A DNA stretch of 64,000 bases, taken from contig CM043963.1 in assembly GCA_014529385.2 (NCBI GenBank), positions 102,340,912 to 102,404,911 of the forward strand, read 5' to 3'. The position numbers and the translations under genes were made by a program. Origin of the DNA: Adiantum capillus-veneris (taxonomy: Eukaryota; Streptophyta; Polypodiopsida; Polypodiales; Pteridaceae). Under the pieces are notes generated by a model, which was given only the letters and a program-made list of their open reading frames with translations, ran no database searches and was not told the origin of the DNA. This document shows, in pieces, positions 48,330-59,849 of this stretch (positions within the stretch are counted from its first letter, which is position 1; every line of letters starts with the position of its first letter).

Positions 48330-49960
48330 CCCCCTCTGAATCTGCACATTCTCTGGCATGTGCCAACCATCCTCAAAATTTGTAAGTATAAAACCAGTTG
48401 GCATGCAAGCAGTGGTCCATTGTAAGCATGCTACCAATAACCTTAAAAATTTTGACTTCAGGTAATCATAAGCCACCAGGATCGAAGGAAAAACTCAACA
48501 ATTTTTTGTCAATAGAGTTGATCCATCGAGTAACCCATAAAAGTGCTACAGGGTAAAGCATATAGATAGCCTGCCATAACCTACAAGCATGATGATCACC
48601 ACGGGGATCATACGATGTATGGGTCAACTTCCATAGAGTAAAACGTACCTAACGTTGTCCTCCTGGATCAAATGGCAACCGATGACATTGTGCATCCAAA
48701 AGAACCCAACCATATTCAACCTGCTTCGTAAGGACCTCAAAATCTCTTAGATAGCATTGCAAGCACATAGCATCTATGAGCCTCACAATAAAGTAAAACT
48801 TTCCTTGAATCATTATGCAACGCCCAAATCTCATAAAAACTTGACAGCTTTTTCTCAGCAAGCATATAGGAACATTGCATTGCTTTTATCGGCAACCATA
48901 ATAGCACAGACATAAGCATTAGTAGAAAGAGTATACATAGCCAATAGCTCGCTTTAAAAATTGAAGAAGCATGTGCATCCCTTGCTTTATCCATAGTGAT
49001 TTAGCATCATCACCCCCTCTGACTTCATAGTTATCACGAACCTCTGAATATCCTGGATCAGTATTAGAGACATCATTACTTGAAACTCCAGCCTGACCAT
49101 GAAAAAGAGCTCTAACTTGTAAATTTTAATCTACCTTTAGATCAGTAGAGCATTGACTACCCTCATCATCTGTTAAAGAATTGTGGGTTGCTTCCTCTTG
49201 CAACTCATGAGAAATAACACAGGGAGAAACTTTGTGGGTATCATGTACTTCAGTCATGTCATAAATGTAGGCACATAAAGAACATCATCTAAGCACTCTT
49301 CATAAATCTCTTCATCACGCTCTGCTTCACACACTTCTATGGTACCCAAAGATTAATCAATACCCTGTGAAGATTCTTCATGCACCCCCTCTGAATAGGT
49401 ACTAACAACAGAGAAGTCATCCATAATATGTTGCTTATAAGTACCATATTTAGATAAGAAAACATCAATAACGGCATCTTCTTCTCTTAACCCTGGCAAA
49501 GAAGCATCATTCTTAGCATCTTTCTCTCGCTCGGTGATATCAGCACCTGTAAACATATGGTCAATAGCAAGTGTAGACTCGTGTATACGCTCATGCACAT
49601 CCTCTATTGACTCCATGATTTCTTGCACTTCATTGTTACAGTATAAATGATTTTATCTTTGCAATCGTCTTCAAGAAACATGATGTTCTACTTGGCCTCA
49701 CATACTTCCATTGTGCTGAGAGGACCATCAACACTTTGTAAAGGATCATCTGAACTTCTTGAGAACAATCCATGCTGCAAAGATTACTAGTATGTGGAAC
49801 ACTCATAATAGAATTTTCACCTTCGTCTAATTCTTCACAAGAATCAATGATAGAGACAGCTACCATGTGAGCAAGCTCTGAAAAATTTTCATCAATGGCT
49901 TTAGTCTGAAATTCATTGTTTACCTGTGTTAGAATGCTTAAAGCATGACTCTCTAGGACA
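48330..49960 (-). pseudogene. Retrotransposon interior, acidic coding-like remains
   Basis: Between the gag and the polypurine tract I see no protease, polymerase or integrase motif. A 91-residue frame at 49,353-49,628 is acidic and continuous (EIMESIEDVHERIHESTLAI, then EREKDAKNDASLPG). It could be a gag C-terminal part or an extra gene of the element. Stops are frequent elsewhere. Confidence 0.45.
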
Positions 49961-49969
49961 AAATCTTGT

Positions 49970-50640
49970 ACTTACAAAGCTGCATCTGCTTTAGCTTTAC
50001 TTCTTGCATAAATCTGCTCCCAAAATTCATCATAGCTGATTGTCTGTATATGATCTCCATCACCTTTACTGAAAGTAACCTGCTTTTGTTGATTCATCTG
50101 CTCTATTTCCACGGCTATGTGTTGGTCACCCAACTGTGCAACTGCTTCTTCAAATTTTACTCAGTTATCTGCGTACATACCGATCAGCTCATGTATTTGT
50201 TCACGTAATTCCGGATCTACTAATTGTTCGAACAGCTTGATCATGCGTTGAGTTGAAATACCCGGAAGCTCCATCTCTGACTTATAGCATGTAAGGTATC
50301 CATCACTATCGTAGCCATCAAACTTACCTCTTTCAACATAGACTTTATCCAAAGCTTCGTCCACCACTTCATCCGCTTTTGCTTGCTTTATCAACTTCAT
50401 CCGGACGAGAAAATCCTCGCGATAAATCTGCTTTGCCCAAACCAAATTGCTCATAAGTAACTTGCGGTTGTTGCTGCTGCAAGAAGGCATTAAATAGTTG
50501 CATCACATCTGCTGCATCATTTCTACTTGAGATGTCGTTGTCATCCTCTTTGCCAAAATCTCCCACCCCAGCTCGCTTCGCGTCGGGTTCACCAAAGATG
50601 TCCAAGAAAAATAAGTGCCGTTGGTGAGCCGGGATCAACA
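49970..50640 (-). pseudogene. gag: Gag of the LARD-like element
   Basis: The minus strand reads FNAFLQQQQPQ near 50,490, then (after a frame change) VERGKFDGYDSDGYL, then GISTQRMIKLFEQLVDPELR, EQIHELIGMYADN, stop, VKFEEAVAQLG, YDEFWEQIYARSKAKAD. The pattern F-G ... GIS ... F..LV.P.LR..I..L...Y matches the retrotrans_gag domain, and the stop stands where a conserved Trp is usual. It begins just inside the right LTR, as expected for a 5' LTR there. A homologous copy lies at 63,380-63,790. Confidence 0.7.
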
Positions 50641-50653
50641 CTGGGTTGCTCGC

Positions 50654-52761
50654 TGTGGGAATGTGGTGAGAGAAAAGACACCACAAGATAATTTGGTACA
50701 AATGACACTTTGGAACTTTAAGTTCTTATACTAAATGAACTTAAAATCTGGATACAAAAGAAACTTCATTGTAATAGGCATTAAGTGCTCTAAACTCTGT
50801 TGAGATTTTGAGTAGAAGGGCAAAAGCCAAAGCTTTATGGCCTCAATACACTTCCCTTGCTCTTCTCGACCCCTTCCATGAGCACAAACATTGCCTTTCT
50901 TAGTTTCTACTTCGGCTCTTCTCTGTTGCAACGATATGTAGCCCTTTGATTTGTTACTTGGCCTCCTTATCTCTTGCTCGGCGACTAGTTCCTCCTTGTC
51001 GGTGGCTCCTTATCCCCTTAAAGTTCTAGCCGACAAGGAGAGTTAAACGAGAGAGAGAGAGAGAGAGAGAGAGATTTGCAAATGGGGCTCTTCCTCTCCT
51101 AATTCTTCTTGCCAATTGAACTCCCTCTATTGTCCTCCAGCTACCCGGCCTCTCAATCACAACATTGCAACGCTGCACTTGCTCAGTAGCACGTCCATTT
51201 CCTCTCCCTAAAGCTGCTTGTCTCATGATCAGTGCCCACATTTTTCGTGCAGCTTGTCATGTCTTTATTTAATGCTACTAATGAGTTATTTGTCTGCCTC
51301 CCAACTTGCGTGTGATCCTGTCCCTTTACATGCATAACAATACGGCCGTCCTTGTTCTCGGCCCTCAGCAACTCGTCTAACTACTTTCTACCGCCCTGCT
51401 CTTCTAAGTGCCTTCTGCTTGCTTGACGGCCCTCCCTTTGGATTGTAGCTTGCCATCTTGTTGCCTTAAATACATCTCGTCTGGGCCACACCACAGACCC
51501 CTCTCCTCCTGGTCGACCTCGTCCAAAAGCTTGGTCGACGACGTCAATCTCCCTACCTCCGCCTTGCAAACTGGCCCTCATTCGGCAGCCCTTCTTGTTC
51601 TTCTTTTTCTCCTCTACAGATACCCTTGTCCTCTCATATCAACCCTTGATTGCACGCTCGCTGTGGGAATGTGGTGAGAGAAAAGACACAACACAAGATA
51701 ATTTGGTACAAACGACACCTTGGAACCTTAAGTTGTTATACTAAACGAACTTAAAATTTGGATACAAAAGAAACTTCATTGTAATAGGCATTAAGTGCTC
51801 CAAACTCTATCAAGACCTGCAAATACCCTTCTCCTCTCATTTCAGCCCTTGATTGCACGCTCCATATCCTTATCACCAGGTGCTGCTTGGCAGCCTCCAA
51901 AGTTGCTGGTCGATCTCCCTCTCTGTAGATGACTTCTAATGCCTTCTTCTACTTGTCGACGTAGCTGGTCTGCTTGTTCTCGGCTCTATCAGCCCTCCCT
52001 AATCTGCATTTCAACGGCGGCTACATACGACTCTAGCTTCAATTCCTGCAACCAGCGCTCGGCTCCAACTCCTCCCTCTCTTGCTGGCGTCACCAGAAGC
52101 AACCTCCGTCAGCTTGTCCTCCTGCTGCTCGACGACTCTTTTGCTGGTCCTCGTTATTTCCTGCCCTGCACTCGACGGCGACCTTTCTTTTCTTTATAAA
52201 GTGCTCGTCATATCTATTTTTACCTTATGAAAAATTATCTTAACAAACATCTTTCTTCTTATTACTTTGAGAGTCGTTCACACTGTTCATGAACATTCGT
52301 TAAAATATTGTCGATCTCCACATTCAAGACACACGTGTAGGTGAATGCTTTGAAGAGAAGCGGTCCCTTCGTATCTAGTAGCTCCAAGCTTTCCTAAGCC
52401 TTGCCGCCAAATTGATCCCGATGGGCAACAAGCTCCTCAAACACATATTAAGCTTCTTTGAAGTACACCACACTGGAATACTTGAGAACTTAAGCATCAC
52501 ATAGCACTTTTTTGGTTTACATATCAATCAAAGCATCTTCGATCACATTTCGACTGAAGTATCCTTGCCATCGCTATGCTAGCCGCACTTAGTGCTCTCT
52601 GAAGTACATTGCAATAGACATATGTATCAACCATGGATTTGCGGAGCACAACCCCACAAGAAATATACTCTAAGGGATGGCAATCAGTATTCGTCTGGGC
52701 GATAATAATGCCTAAAATCATGTGTTCTGTCAGAGCTTCACATTGTGGACGTAGAGCGTCA
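50654..52761 (-). repeat. Right (5') LTR, 2.1 kb, with nested duplication
   Basis: It is homologous to the left LTR. 51,662-51,840 is a second copy of the LTR edge (TGTGGGAATGTGG ... GTGCTCCAAACTCTATC) placed inside it, bracketed by two copies of CCTCTCAT-TCA-CCCTTGATT (51,632 and 51,834). A (GA) tract lies at 51,050-51,074. A palindromic TATA-like CTTTATAAAG at 52,190-52,199 lies in the ~230 bp missing from the left copy and could be the element's promoter. Confidence 0.8.
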
Positions 52762-52769
52762 CGACAACG

Positions 52770-55015
52770 TTGTTTAAACACCTCCTTGCGAAGCCTTTTC
52801 TAAATTTGTTCAGTGATGGTTGATGAACAACCAAAACTAGATGTCAATTAGCCATGCCAAATCAAAGCGTCAAAACCAAGATAACTTGTCACAACTGATC
52901 CGATACGATTATGAACGTCACAAATTTTCTGAAAGCAATAACCCTTAGAAGCAATATTTCAATTTTTCGAAGTCAGTTGACAAACTTGGCCGAGAGTTGC
53001 TCTAGCAAAGAATCACTTGTCTTAATAACAACCGAATCAAGTTATGATGGCTTGAATATTCGGTGTATATTTGTGTGTCAAAATAAAATTCTAAGATGTA
53101 GCCTTGAAGGCTACTACCTTGTTTAAAGTAGTGCTTCGCTTGATGGCAATTGCCTTTGCCGACTCCAAAATAGTCTCTCCAAGCTTTAACTTCCTTCGAG
53201 CTTTGCTTGATGTAATTTTTTCTTTTTGTAAGTTATTATGATTTTGAAAGGCAAAGACTTGGCAAACAATTCCTTGTCAACGCTCACGGTGATAAGGCTC
53301 AAGAAAGAACTACGGGGAACTGAGCTCTTGATTAAATTAAGAGACCAAAAAATTAAGGTTGTTGTGGTCCTTGAGTATGAACTCAAGACCGCCCCAACTC
53401 ATCCATGGTGAGCTATGTAAGGTCTCTGACCTCGACCAAAAAGAGCACCCTTGTACCATGAAATGAACATAATGAAAAAAAGTTATTATTTTTAGCAATT
53501 TTTCAAATTCTATTAGTGCCATGATGTTTAGAATGTTTTAAAGCTTCAAAATGTGAGTTAAAATAATCTTTTGTAAAAAAAATCCAAAAATAGTAAGCTT
53601 TTGGTCACCCGACCCATCTAGTTTTGACGGTCTCGAAAAACTGCACCCGTACCTCGAATTTGAAAAAAATACATTTTCGGAGCCCGGGGGCTGCTAAATA
53701 TGACAGGTACTCGGACCACTATGCCTTAGTTAGAGCTTAGTATAGCAATTTACGGCATTAAATTCCGACTCGTATGGGCCGTTTTAGCCTAAAACCAATT
53801 TTTCTTAAAGTTGTACGGAGAGGCACCGGGGCTTGAGGCTGTGTGGGAGCAGGTTCCAAGCCACTCTGAGCCAGCTTAAGTAGCTATGGGACGCCCATTG
53901 TCTTGTGGGAGTTGTGGGAGAGTTTCCAAGCTTGAGAGTGAGTGTGAGAGCCAGTTAGCTAGTCTAACTGTACACTTGGTAGGCAAGAAACTAGACTTGC
54001 CAATGCATGAAGTGAGTGCCTACTCATATGCTTATAGCAGCTAAGTTCAATTTTCAGCTTAAAGGAGCCTATTTAAGAGTGTGCTCACTCTCTCTCACAC
54101 ACACACACACATGCTCACACACACCCAATACACACATACACCTACACACATGCTCACACGCACAACCAATACACACACACACACACACCTTGGGGAGGTG
54201 CTGCCGGTACACACAATTTTTGAAGGAGAAGCAAAAGAGGAAAGTGCTGCCGGATTCTCGTCTTAAGAACTCATTTGGATCAGAAAATCGAGAGGATTTC
54301 AACCCCTAATCACGGTAATCATGATTTAATTTATGCTCGTCTGTAAACCTCTTCATCATTCTCTCAATTCTTCATCTACTATGTTTAATTCTAGCTATAA
54401 TTCTCAATAGCAGCTCTCTAATTTCACCATATCAATATTCTATTACATAATCATCATCCAATAGCTAATTATGCAGCCATTCATCACTCTTAATCAATGA
54501 TTAATACATGATTAAAAGAGAATTCTCTCCCTAGACAACATAGTAATTAATTGATTAGCCGATAATGATGTATATTTGATGAAATTCATTCTTTTACCAC
54601 ACAATATAGATGTAACTAAGTTAGATTCAATTTTCTCATACATTAAGATGTGATTAAGATAAAATTAATACATCATTAAACCACTAAGAAGAGAATTTTC
54701 TCTCATCTATGCATGCGGTAATTCTGCATCTTTCTAATTGCATTAGGAGAGTGATTGAGTTTGCTTAATTCATCTCTCTTGTAACTTAATTAGTAAAATT
54801 CTGAAATTCTTAATCATCTAAACCTAGTGATTAACTTTAGAGCCGGTTCCCATAGGACAAGTAAAGTATTATCCATAAAATTACTATGTCTCGAAGGAAA
54901 AATTTAACCCTCTTGTATAAGGAGGATTGTTCAATGATTCTAATCTATCATTTGGATTGTTATGATGCTCTCAGACTTTAGCACTTTTCTCCAAGTTTAT
55001 CGTTTAAAGTAGTGA
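52770..55015. other. Stretch without recognised genes
   Basis: (CA)-rich stretch at 54,091-54,190 preceded by CCTATTTAAGAG (54,067) that could be a TATA box of an LTR. Otherwise AT-rich sequence with short frames. Confidence 0.4.
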
Positions 55016-55021
55016 GTATAA

Positions 55022-55200
55022 AATGGCCCTGGTTAAGAGAACTCGCTTCGGTGGTGCCCACGACCGCGAGGCGGGAACGAGCAATGTGAATGAAAAAGGA
55101 AAAGCTCCCATGAACGAATAAGCACCGGCCATCTCACGAGCCATTGACGAGGAAATGGAAGAGATAGGTCACAATTTTATTCAAGTTGTTTAATTTAACA
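55022..55200 (+). pseudogene. Possible N-terminus of a gag, broken
   Basis: ATG at 55,022 opens MALVKRTRFGGAHDREAGTS, then NVNEKGKAPMNE and a stop; the same frame continues AISRAIDEEMEEIGHNF. A basic N-terminus then acidic helix is common in plant retrotransposon gag, but there is no diagnostic motif. Confidence 0.3.
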
Positions 55201-55458
55201 TTGCACACGTTTAGCTACGAAAGAACATATTCCCAAACATGTTGGAGAAATCCGACGGAAACCTCGGCATTCGAATTTATCTGTATATTAAAGTATAACG
55301 TAGAAAAGAATGATTGACGGATATACTGTTTGCAATAGAAAAGAATGTCTGCTAGGGAAAATTTAGCTCGACATGTTCATTCTATTTCCAATGTTGAACT
55401 AGGTCTGATCCCTCTACTGATCACAAGGGACAAAGTTCCTGGTTAAGGGCTCTTGAAT

Positions 55459-55547
55459 CCACGACTTGCTTTCTATGCGATGGATACCCACGACTTGCTT
55501 TCTATGCAGTGGTAACCCACGTCTTGCTTTCTATGCGGTGGACATAC
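55459..55547. repeat. 29-bp unit repeated three times
   Basis: CCACGACTTGCTTTCTATGC followed by GATGGATA, AGTGGTAA and GGTGGACA starts at 55,459, 55,488 and 55,517. Confidence 0.95.
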
Positions 55548-55559
55548 CTAGTTGTATGG

Positions 55560-56479
55560 CCAGCTAGGCCACAACGAGAGGAGTAAACTCTCACTGGAGG
55601 GAGAATGTTGTACCTCTAGAACATTGGAATATTAATAAATAAATTTAAGTAGAATTTTTACTAAAACTCTGTCTTGGTACCGTTTTACAATACTAGTTGA
55701 AGGGCTGTCTTAACGAACATTGTGAATCGGTATTTAATCAAAGAACTTTTATGTTGAACAACTTTTGTGGTAGTAATTAGGACACACAAGGAAGTGTGAG
55801 TATGGGGATCAAAAGTGGGGGCTTGGCTCAGGTTGCCAATGCCTATGAGAAGGGTGGTCCCGATTGGTCGAGAACTCTCTGTCCCCATAGTGTTTCAATC
55901 GACACTAGTAATACTCATTGCCCCTAGAGCGACGAAGTCTCAAGTGTACGTGCCTCTGAAACATGGGAAAAAAGGCACTCGAGATTTCTCTCATCTTGGA
56001 AGGTGGGTCTTACTATCACTAGATAGGTTAAATTACGCTTCCCCTGTGAGGTGGAGCGAGATCTCACTACTAGTAGGCTCGAACTCGGCTCACTTTGTGA
56101 TGAGAGATCGTCCACTAGATGAACCCTGAACCACTTTGTTTGCTTCCGCTATAGATCTAGTGGCCACCAGGTTTACCATCAGATCCGCCGTTGATCCGAC
56201 GGGGTGAAGACCTCGCTAGCTACACCCTAGCACGAGAGAGAAGACAACACACCGCCTTGTAAGGATGTCCTCGTGCCACGTGCCACAAGCAAAAAAGGAG
56301 ACTCGAGTCATCGCACACCCACCAAGTGCAGTTGTGAGCAATATGATGCAGATCTTCAAAACCCTAAGTTTATGTTAAGAGTCCTTGCACACGACCGTCG
56401 CTCATCTCTATCACCACGGTTGCATGCTCCACGTAAATACATGCATCCATTTTCTCGCAAAATAGAATTGCTAACTCAA
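55560..56479. other. Stretch without recognised genes
   Basis: Intermediate GC content, overlapping short frames on both strands, no motif recognised. It would be the interior of the short-LTR element whose primer-binding site lies at 56,480. Confidence 0.35.
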
Positions 56480-56491
56480 GCTCTGATACCA
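56480..56491 (-). other. Primer-binding site, initiator-Met tRNA
   Basis: The minus strand reads TGGTATCAGAGC exactly, the standard plant LTR-retrotransposon primer-binding sequence. Confidence 0.85.
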
Positions 56492-56492
56492 C

Positions 56493-56590
56493 TACGAGGC
56501 CCTAGGATGTGGAAAACAATACTCAACCCAACTATCCTGCTCTCTAGTTATACAGCAACCCAGTTTTCCACTTAGCCCTCGAGCTCACAG
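56493..56590 (-). repeat. Very short LTR-like repeat (TRIM-type)
   Basis: Directly beside the primer-binding site, about 98 bp starting TGTGAGCTCGAGGGC and ending CCTAGGGCCTCGTAG on the minus strand. Related copies lie at 42,793-42,892 and 43,075-43,135. LTRs this short with a perfect primer site suggest a TRIM element, but the inner end is not the usual CA and the partner LTR is not found. Confidence 0.5.
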
Positions 56591-56599
56591 AAGGTAAAT

Positions 56600-58540
56600 T
56601 CATCTCTCTTTGATAACAAATGCTTTGTTTCGCAAATTGGGGGTAGTCTCCTTGATTAGCGATATTACTTTATTTGCTTCTAGATACTTTATTACTTTTT
56701 TGTTTCCCCAATTGGTGATGGTTTCCTTGATTAGAGATATTACTCTATTTGCTCCTAGATTGGTGTGTGTGTTGTTGTTTTTAAACTTATACTAATACAC
56801 AAAATAACATAACATTTTAAAAGACAACTAACTTCAAACAAAGGACAATGATTAACACAAAAACAACTCAATCTTTGATTCATTTTTATACATCATAGTG
56901 AGAATAAGGTATCATTTTAGTGTTTTGTATATAAGATAGTCAAGAAAAACTTATTTTGAAATAAAAGAGATCAGATTCGACAGCGATGGATAGCAGCCAA
57001 GCAAAAAAGATCTTAAGTAAAGATAAAAGTCCTCACTTGCATCCATATAAACAAGACAACACATTCGTTAGCTTCGATTTCGTATTACAGATGTCAACGA
57101 ACCTATCAATTGTTATCCATGTCCTACTTAAAACCTTTTTAACTTATGCTTACCATCCATGTAGCATTCAATATCAACAAGTATTCATTCTTAAAACATA
57201 GGCCAAAGATGAAAGTGACACGTGTATGTGTGTGTGTTATAACCATCCTTACTTTGTTAAGATCTACATAAATTTTTCATGAGTAAGAGTTCATTAACAT
57301 ATTGGAGGGAGAATCACACACTATCAAGTAATTTATCATGCACTTAATAAATAATTCTAACGATTGGAAAATATAACTGTAGACCAAGACAACCAAAAGG
57401 CTTATTGCCGAAGGGGGTTAACAAGTAGCCTAATATCCATCAAGGCTAAGTATGCTTAATCATCTAGTGATCTTGGAAGCTTAAACCATCTCAACTTTCT
57501 CGAGAGGCTAACAGGTAACTGCGGGGGTAACTATTTTGAGTCGGTAATTTAATATTGCACACCCATGTACTTGAAAAATCAAGATGATCCGAACAAAGGT
57601 GAAGGAGTAGGGTGTACAAGTACACCAATCTATCAAGTCGTTTAAATCACTTTTAGTTAATCTTTGCCAATTCCATTAGGCCAATTATTCTCTACAAGCC
57701 TTCAAAATGGAAAGGAGCTCTACATTGTATCAACACTCTTAGATAAAGGTTATAGAAGGTTCTTTGGCACGTCAATTGTACCCTAGGAGTATCAAACACA
57801 TAGGGATCTACGTCAATATAACTTGGATTCTCACTCCCGAGTGACCTTTAGTCCTTATTTTCGCAATGTGCCCTTAACCCCTTCAAACTTCACCAGTTAA
57901 ATGTCTTGTACAACAACAAATATGCTTACGCGCACGCACGCACACCCTCGGTTCATTCGCAATGGAGAGAGAGAGAGAGAGAGCAATGTTCTGCTATTAT
58001 TAACAACATCCACGACTTACAATGACGGCAAGGGTATCCTTAAACACTCACAATGAACTTGCGTGATATAAATAGGTGAACTAAAGGGCTATATGACTAA
58101 TCCGATGGAAGAGCCCTATAAGAGATGCTAAGTTAAAATAGTAATTTTGGGGGCAATTTTGTAAATCTAGTCATTTTTGTTAGGAGAATAAGAAAATGAT
58201 TGACTACATTAAACACAAGATTGTAATATGGATTTTGTCTAGTTTCGGAATTTCATGGATGGCATATTTTGCTTGTGACATTCTTGGTAGTAACTACAAT
58301 ATCTGTTGGCTTCGCAAGGTAGCCATGACAATTGAGAAATTGAATTAAGATAGCTACCAAGGGATTGGAACAAAATCTCATATGAGGAATGGACTGCCGA
58401 GCTAAGGCCTTGTTGGGACACTTGATGGACAATGAGATTCATCCCTCCACCATGACTTACCGAGCAAGGATGACGTACGTCCCATGCAAGAGAAGCTTAA
58501 GGCGCAATATAGACGTAATCATGATTAGGACTCCCTCTCT
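56600..58540. other. Stretch without recognised genes
   Basis: A TTGGTGATGGTTTCCTTGATTA-like phrase occurs twice (about 56,640 and 56,712), an old ~70-bp tandem copy. A (GA) tract lies at 57,962-57,982. No coding motif is visible. Confidence 0.4.
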
Positions 58541-58542
58541 CT

Positions 58543-58557
58543 TCTTCTTCTTCTTCT

Positions 58558-58644
<87 letters not shown>

Positions 58645-58648
58645 ACAC
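58543..58648. repeat. (CTT)n(CT)n(C)17(CA)n compound microsatellite
   Basis: (CTT) 58,543-58,561, (CT) to 58,613, C run 58,614-58,630, (CA) to 58,648. Confidence 0.97.
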
Positions 58649-58771
58649 AACAAAAAGAACCCATTTGGCATCATTACAAACATGATGAAGAAGACCTTGT
58701 GAAGAACGCAGCCCAGAAATTTCACAATTATAATATAAAAATTCATTCAAAGTATCCAACAAACATGGCTC

Positions 58772-59372
58772 CTGGGCGTCGTCGGTTTTAATTGACACAA
58801 GGTCTCAACCATGGATCAACGGTCTCACGCAAAAGATGCCCCTTTGCTTAATCTCGATCGTTGATTACTGTGAAAAGTACTCATTACTTTCTTCAATTTA
58901 TATCTTGACATGCTCACATCTATTTGAAGCAAACACAAGGTTAAGGTGTAGGGGGTCGAAAGATTAGGTGTAACCTCCCAAAATTAGTTTTTCTCCTACT
59001 AATCTTGGCATCTCCAGCTAGCTTTATCGATAGCTTGAATACGAATCTATAGTATCAAACATGTTAATATATCATTCAATCATGTTTGATACTATAGATT
59101 CGTATTCAAGCTATCGATAAAGCTAGCTCGAGATGCCAAGATTAGTAGGAGAAAAACTAACTTTGGGAGGCTACACCTAATCTTGCGACTCCCTACACCT
59201 TAACCTTGTGTTTGCTTCAAATAGATGTGAACATGTCAAGATATAAATTGAAAAAAGTAATGAGTACTTTTCGAAGTAATCAACGATCGAGATTAAGCAA
59301 AGGGGCATCTTTTGCATGAGACCGTTGATCCATGGTTGAGACCTTGTGTCAATTAAAACTGACGACCCCCAG
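58772..59372. mobile_element. Long inverted repeat, 292-bp arms, 17-nt loop
   Basis: Arms 58,772-59,063 and 59,081-59,372 pair base for base without net indels and with few mismatches (for example AAGATTAGGTGTAACCTCCC against its TAGCCTCCC counterpart). The loop is TTAATATATCATTCAAT. A transcript through it would form a ~290-bp hairpin of the kind that feeds DCL enzymes. It may be a young foldback/MITE element or an inverted duplication; no coding homology is recognised and no target duplication is seen. Confidence 0.95.
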
Positions 59373-59718
59373 AAATGAAACCACCCCACCTTCCCAAATA
59401 TGGAAACTTGAATATGAATTTGGGTCAAGTGTAAGGAAATATTTTGTCGCATGGTTACTAAACAAACTCACCATGATGATACTTCAGCATAAACAAAAGC
59501 CTTCACAATTCTTCACTTAATCCGAGTACGGTGGTGTGCAATGTGGAGCACCTTGATCGTTCAACACGGTTGACTCTCATTTCTGGATATGGAACTTGAA
59601 TATAAATTTTGAAAACTTGTACAGAACAAGTATATCCATTATGCCTTCTTCTGTGCCAAAGACCTTTAGGGGAATTCCACATCTTCATTTAAAACTTCTT
59701 AGGGCTCAATTCAAAGTT

Positions 59719-59843
59719 CTACTCAGCCTCATAGTCAACATATTTATACAAATTATACAAGGGCTGGTTGGAGGACTACTCAGCCTCATAGTCAACATAT
59801 TTATACAAATTATATACAAGGGCTGGTTGGAGGACTACTCAGC
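59719..59843. repeat. 57-59-bp tandem repeat, two full copies plus a part
   Basis: CTACTCAGCCTCATAGTCAA at 59,719 and 59,776 and a partial start at 59,835; units include TATTTATACAAATTATA and GGGCTGGTTGGAGG. Confidence 0.93.
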
Positions 59844-59849
59844 TTAATG

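Larger units (their letters stand above)
46672..52761 (-). mobile_element. LARD-like LTR retrotransposon, gag only
   Basis: Two long direct repeats (46,672-48,320 and 50,654-52,761) flank a 2.3-kb interior. Minus orientation is supported by the gag frame, by a polypurine tract (minus AGAGGGGGTGAATG, 48,326-48,341) next to the left LTR, and by minus-strand TG...CA ends (TGACGCTC ... TTCCCACA). No pol domain is present. Homology begins at TTGCTCG a few bases outside 46,672 and 50,654, so the exact LTR edge is uncertain. No target duplication was found. Confidence 0.75.

Noticed and set aside
50615-50645. Plus-strand primer-binding site resembling TGGCGCCGTTGCCGGGGA
   Set aside because: GTGCCGTTGGTGAGCCGGGATC is only a loose match and lies on the wrong side and strand for the gag orientation of the element.
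58389-58520. Possible PPR-like fragment (MDNEIHPSTMTYRARMT)
   Set aside because: A single motif-like phrase of under 35 residues without neighbouring repeats is not enough.
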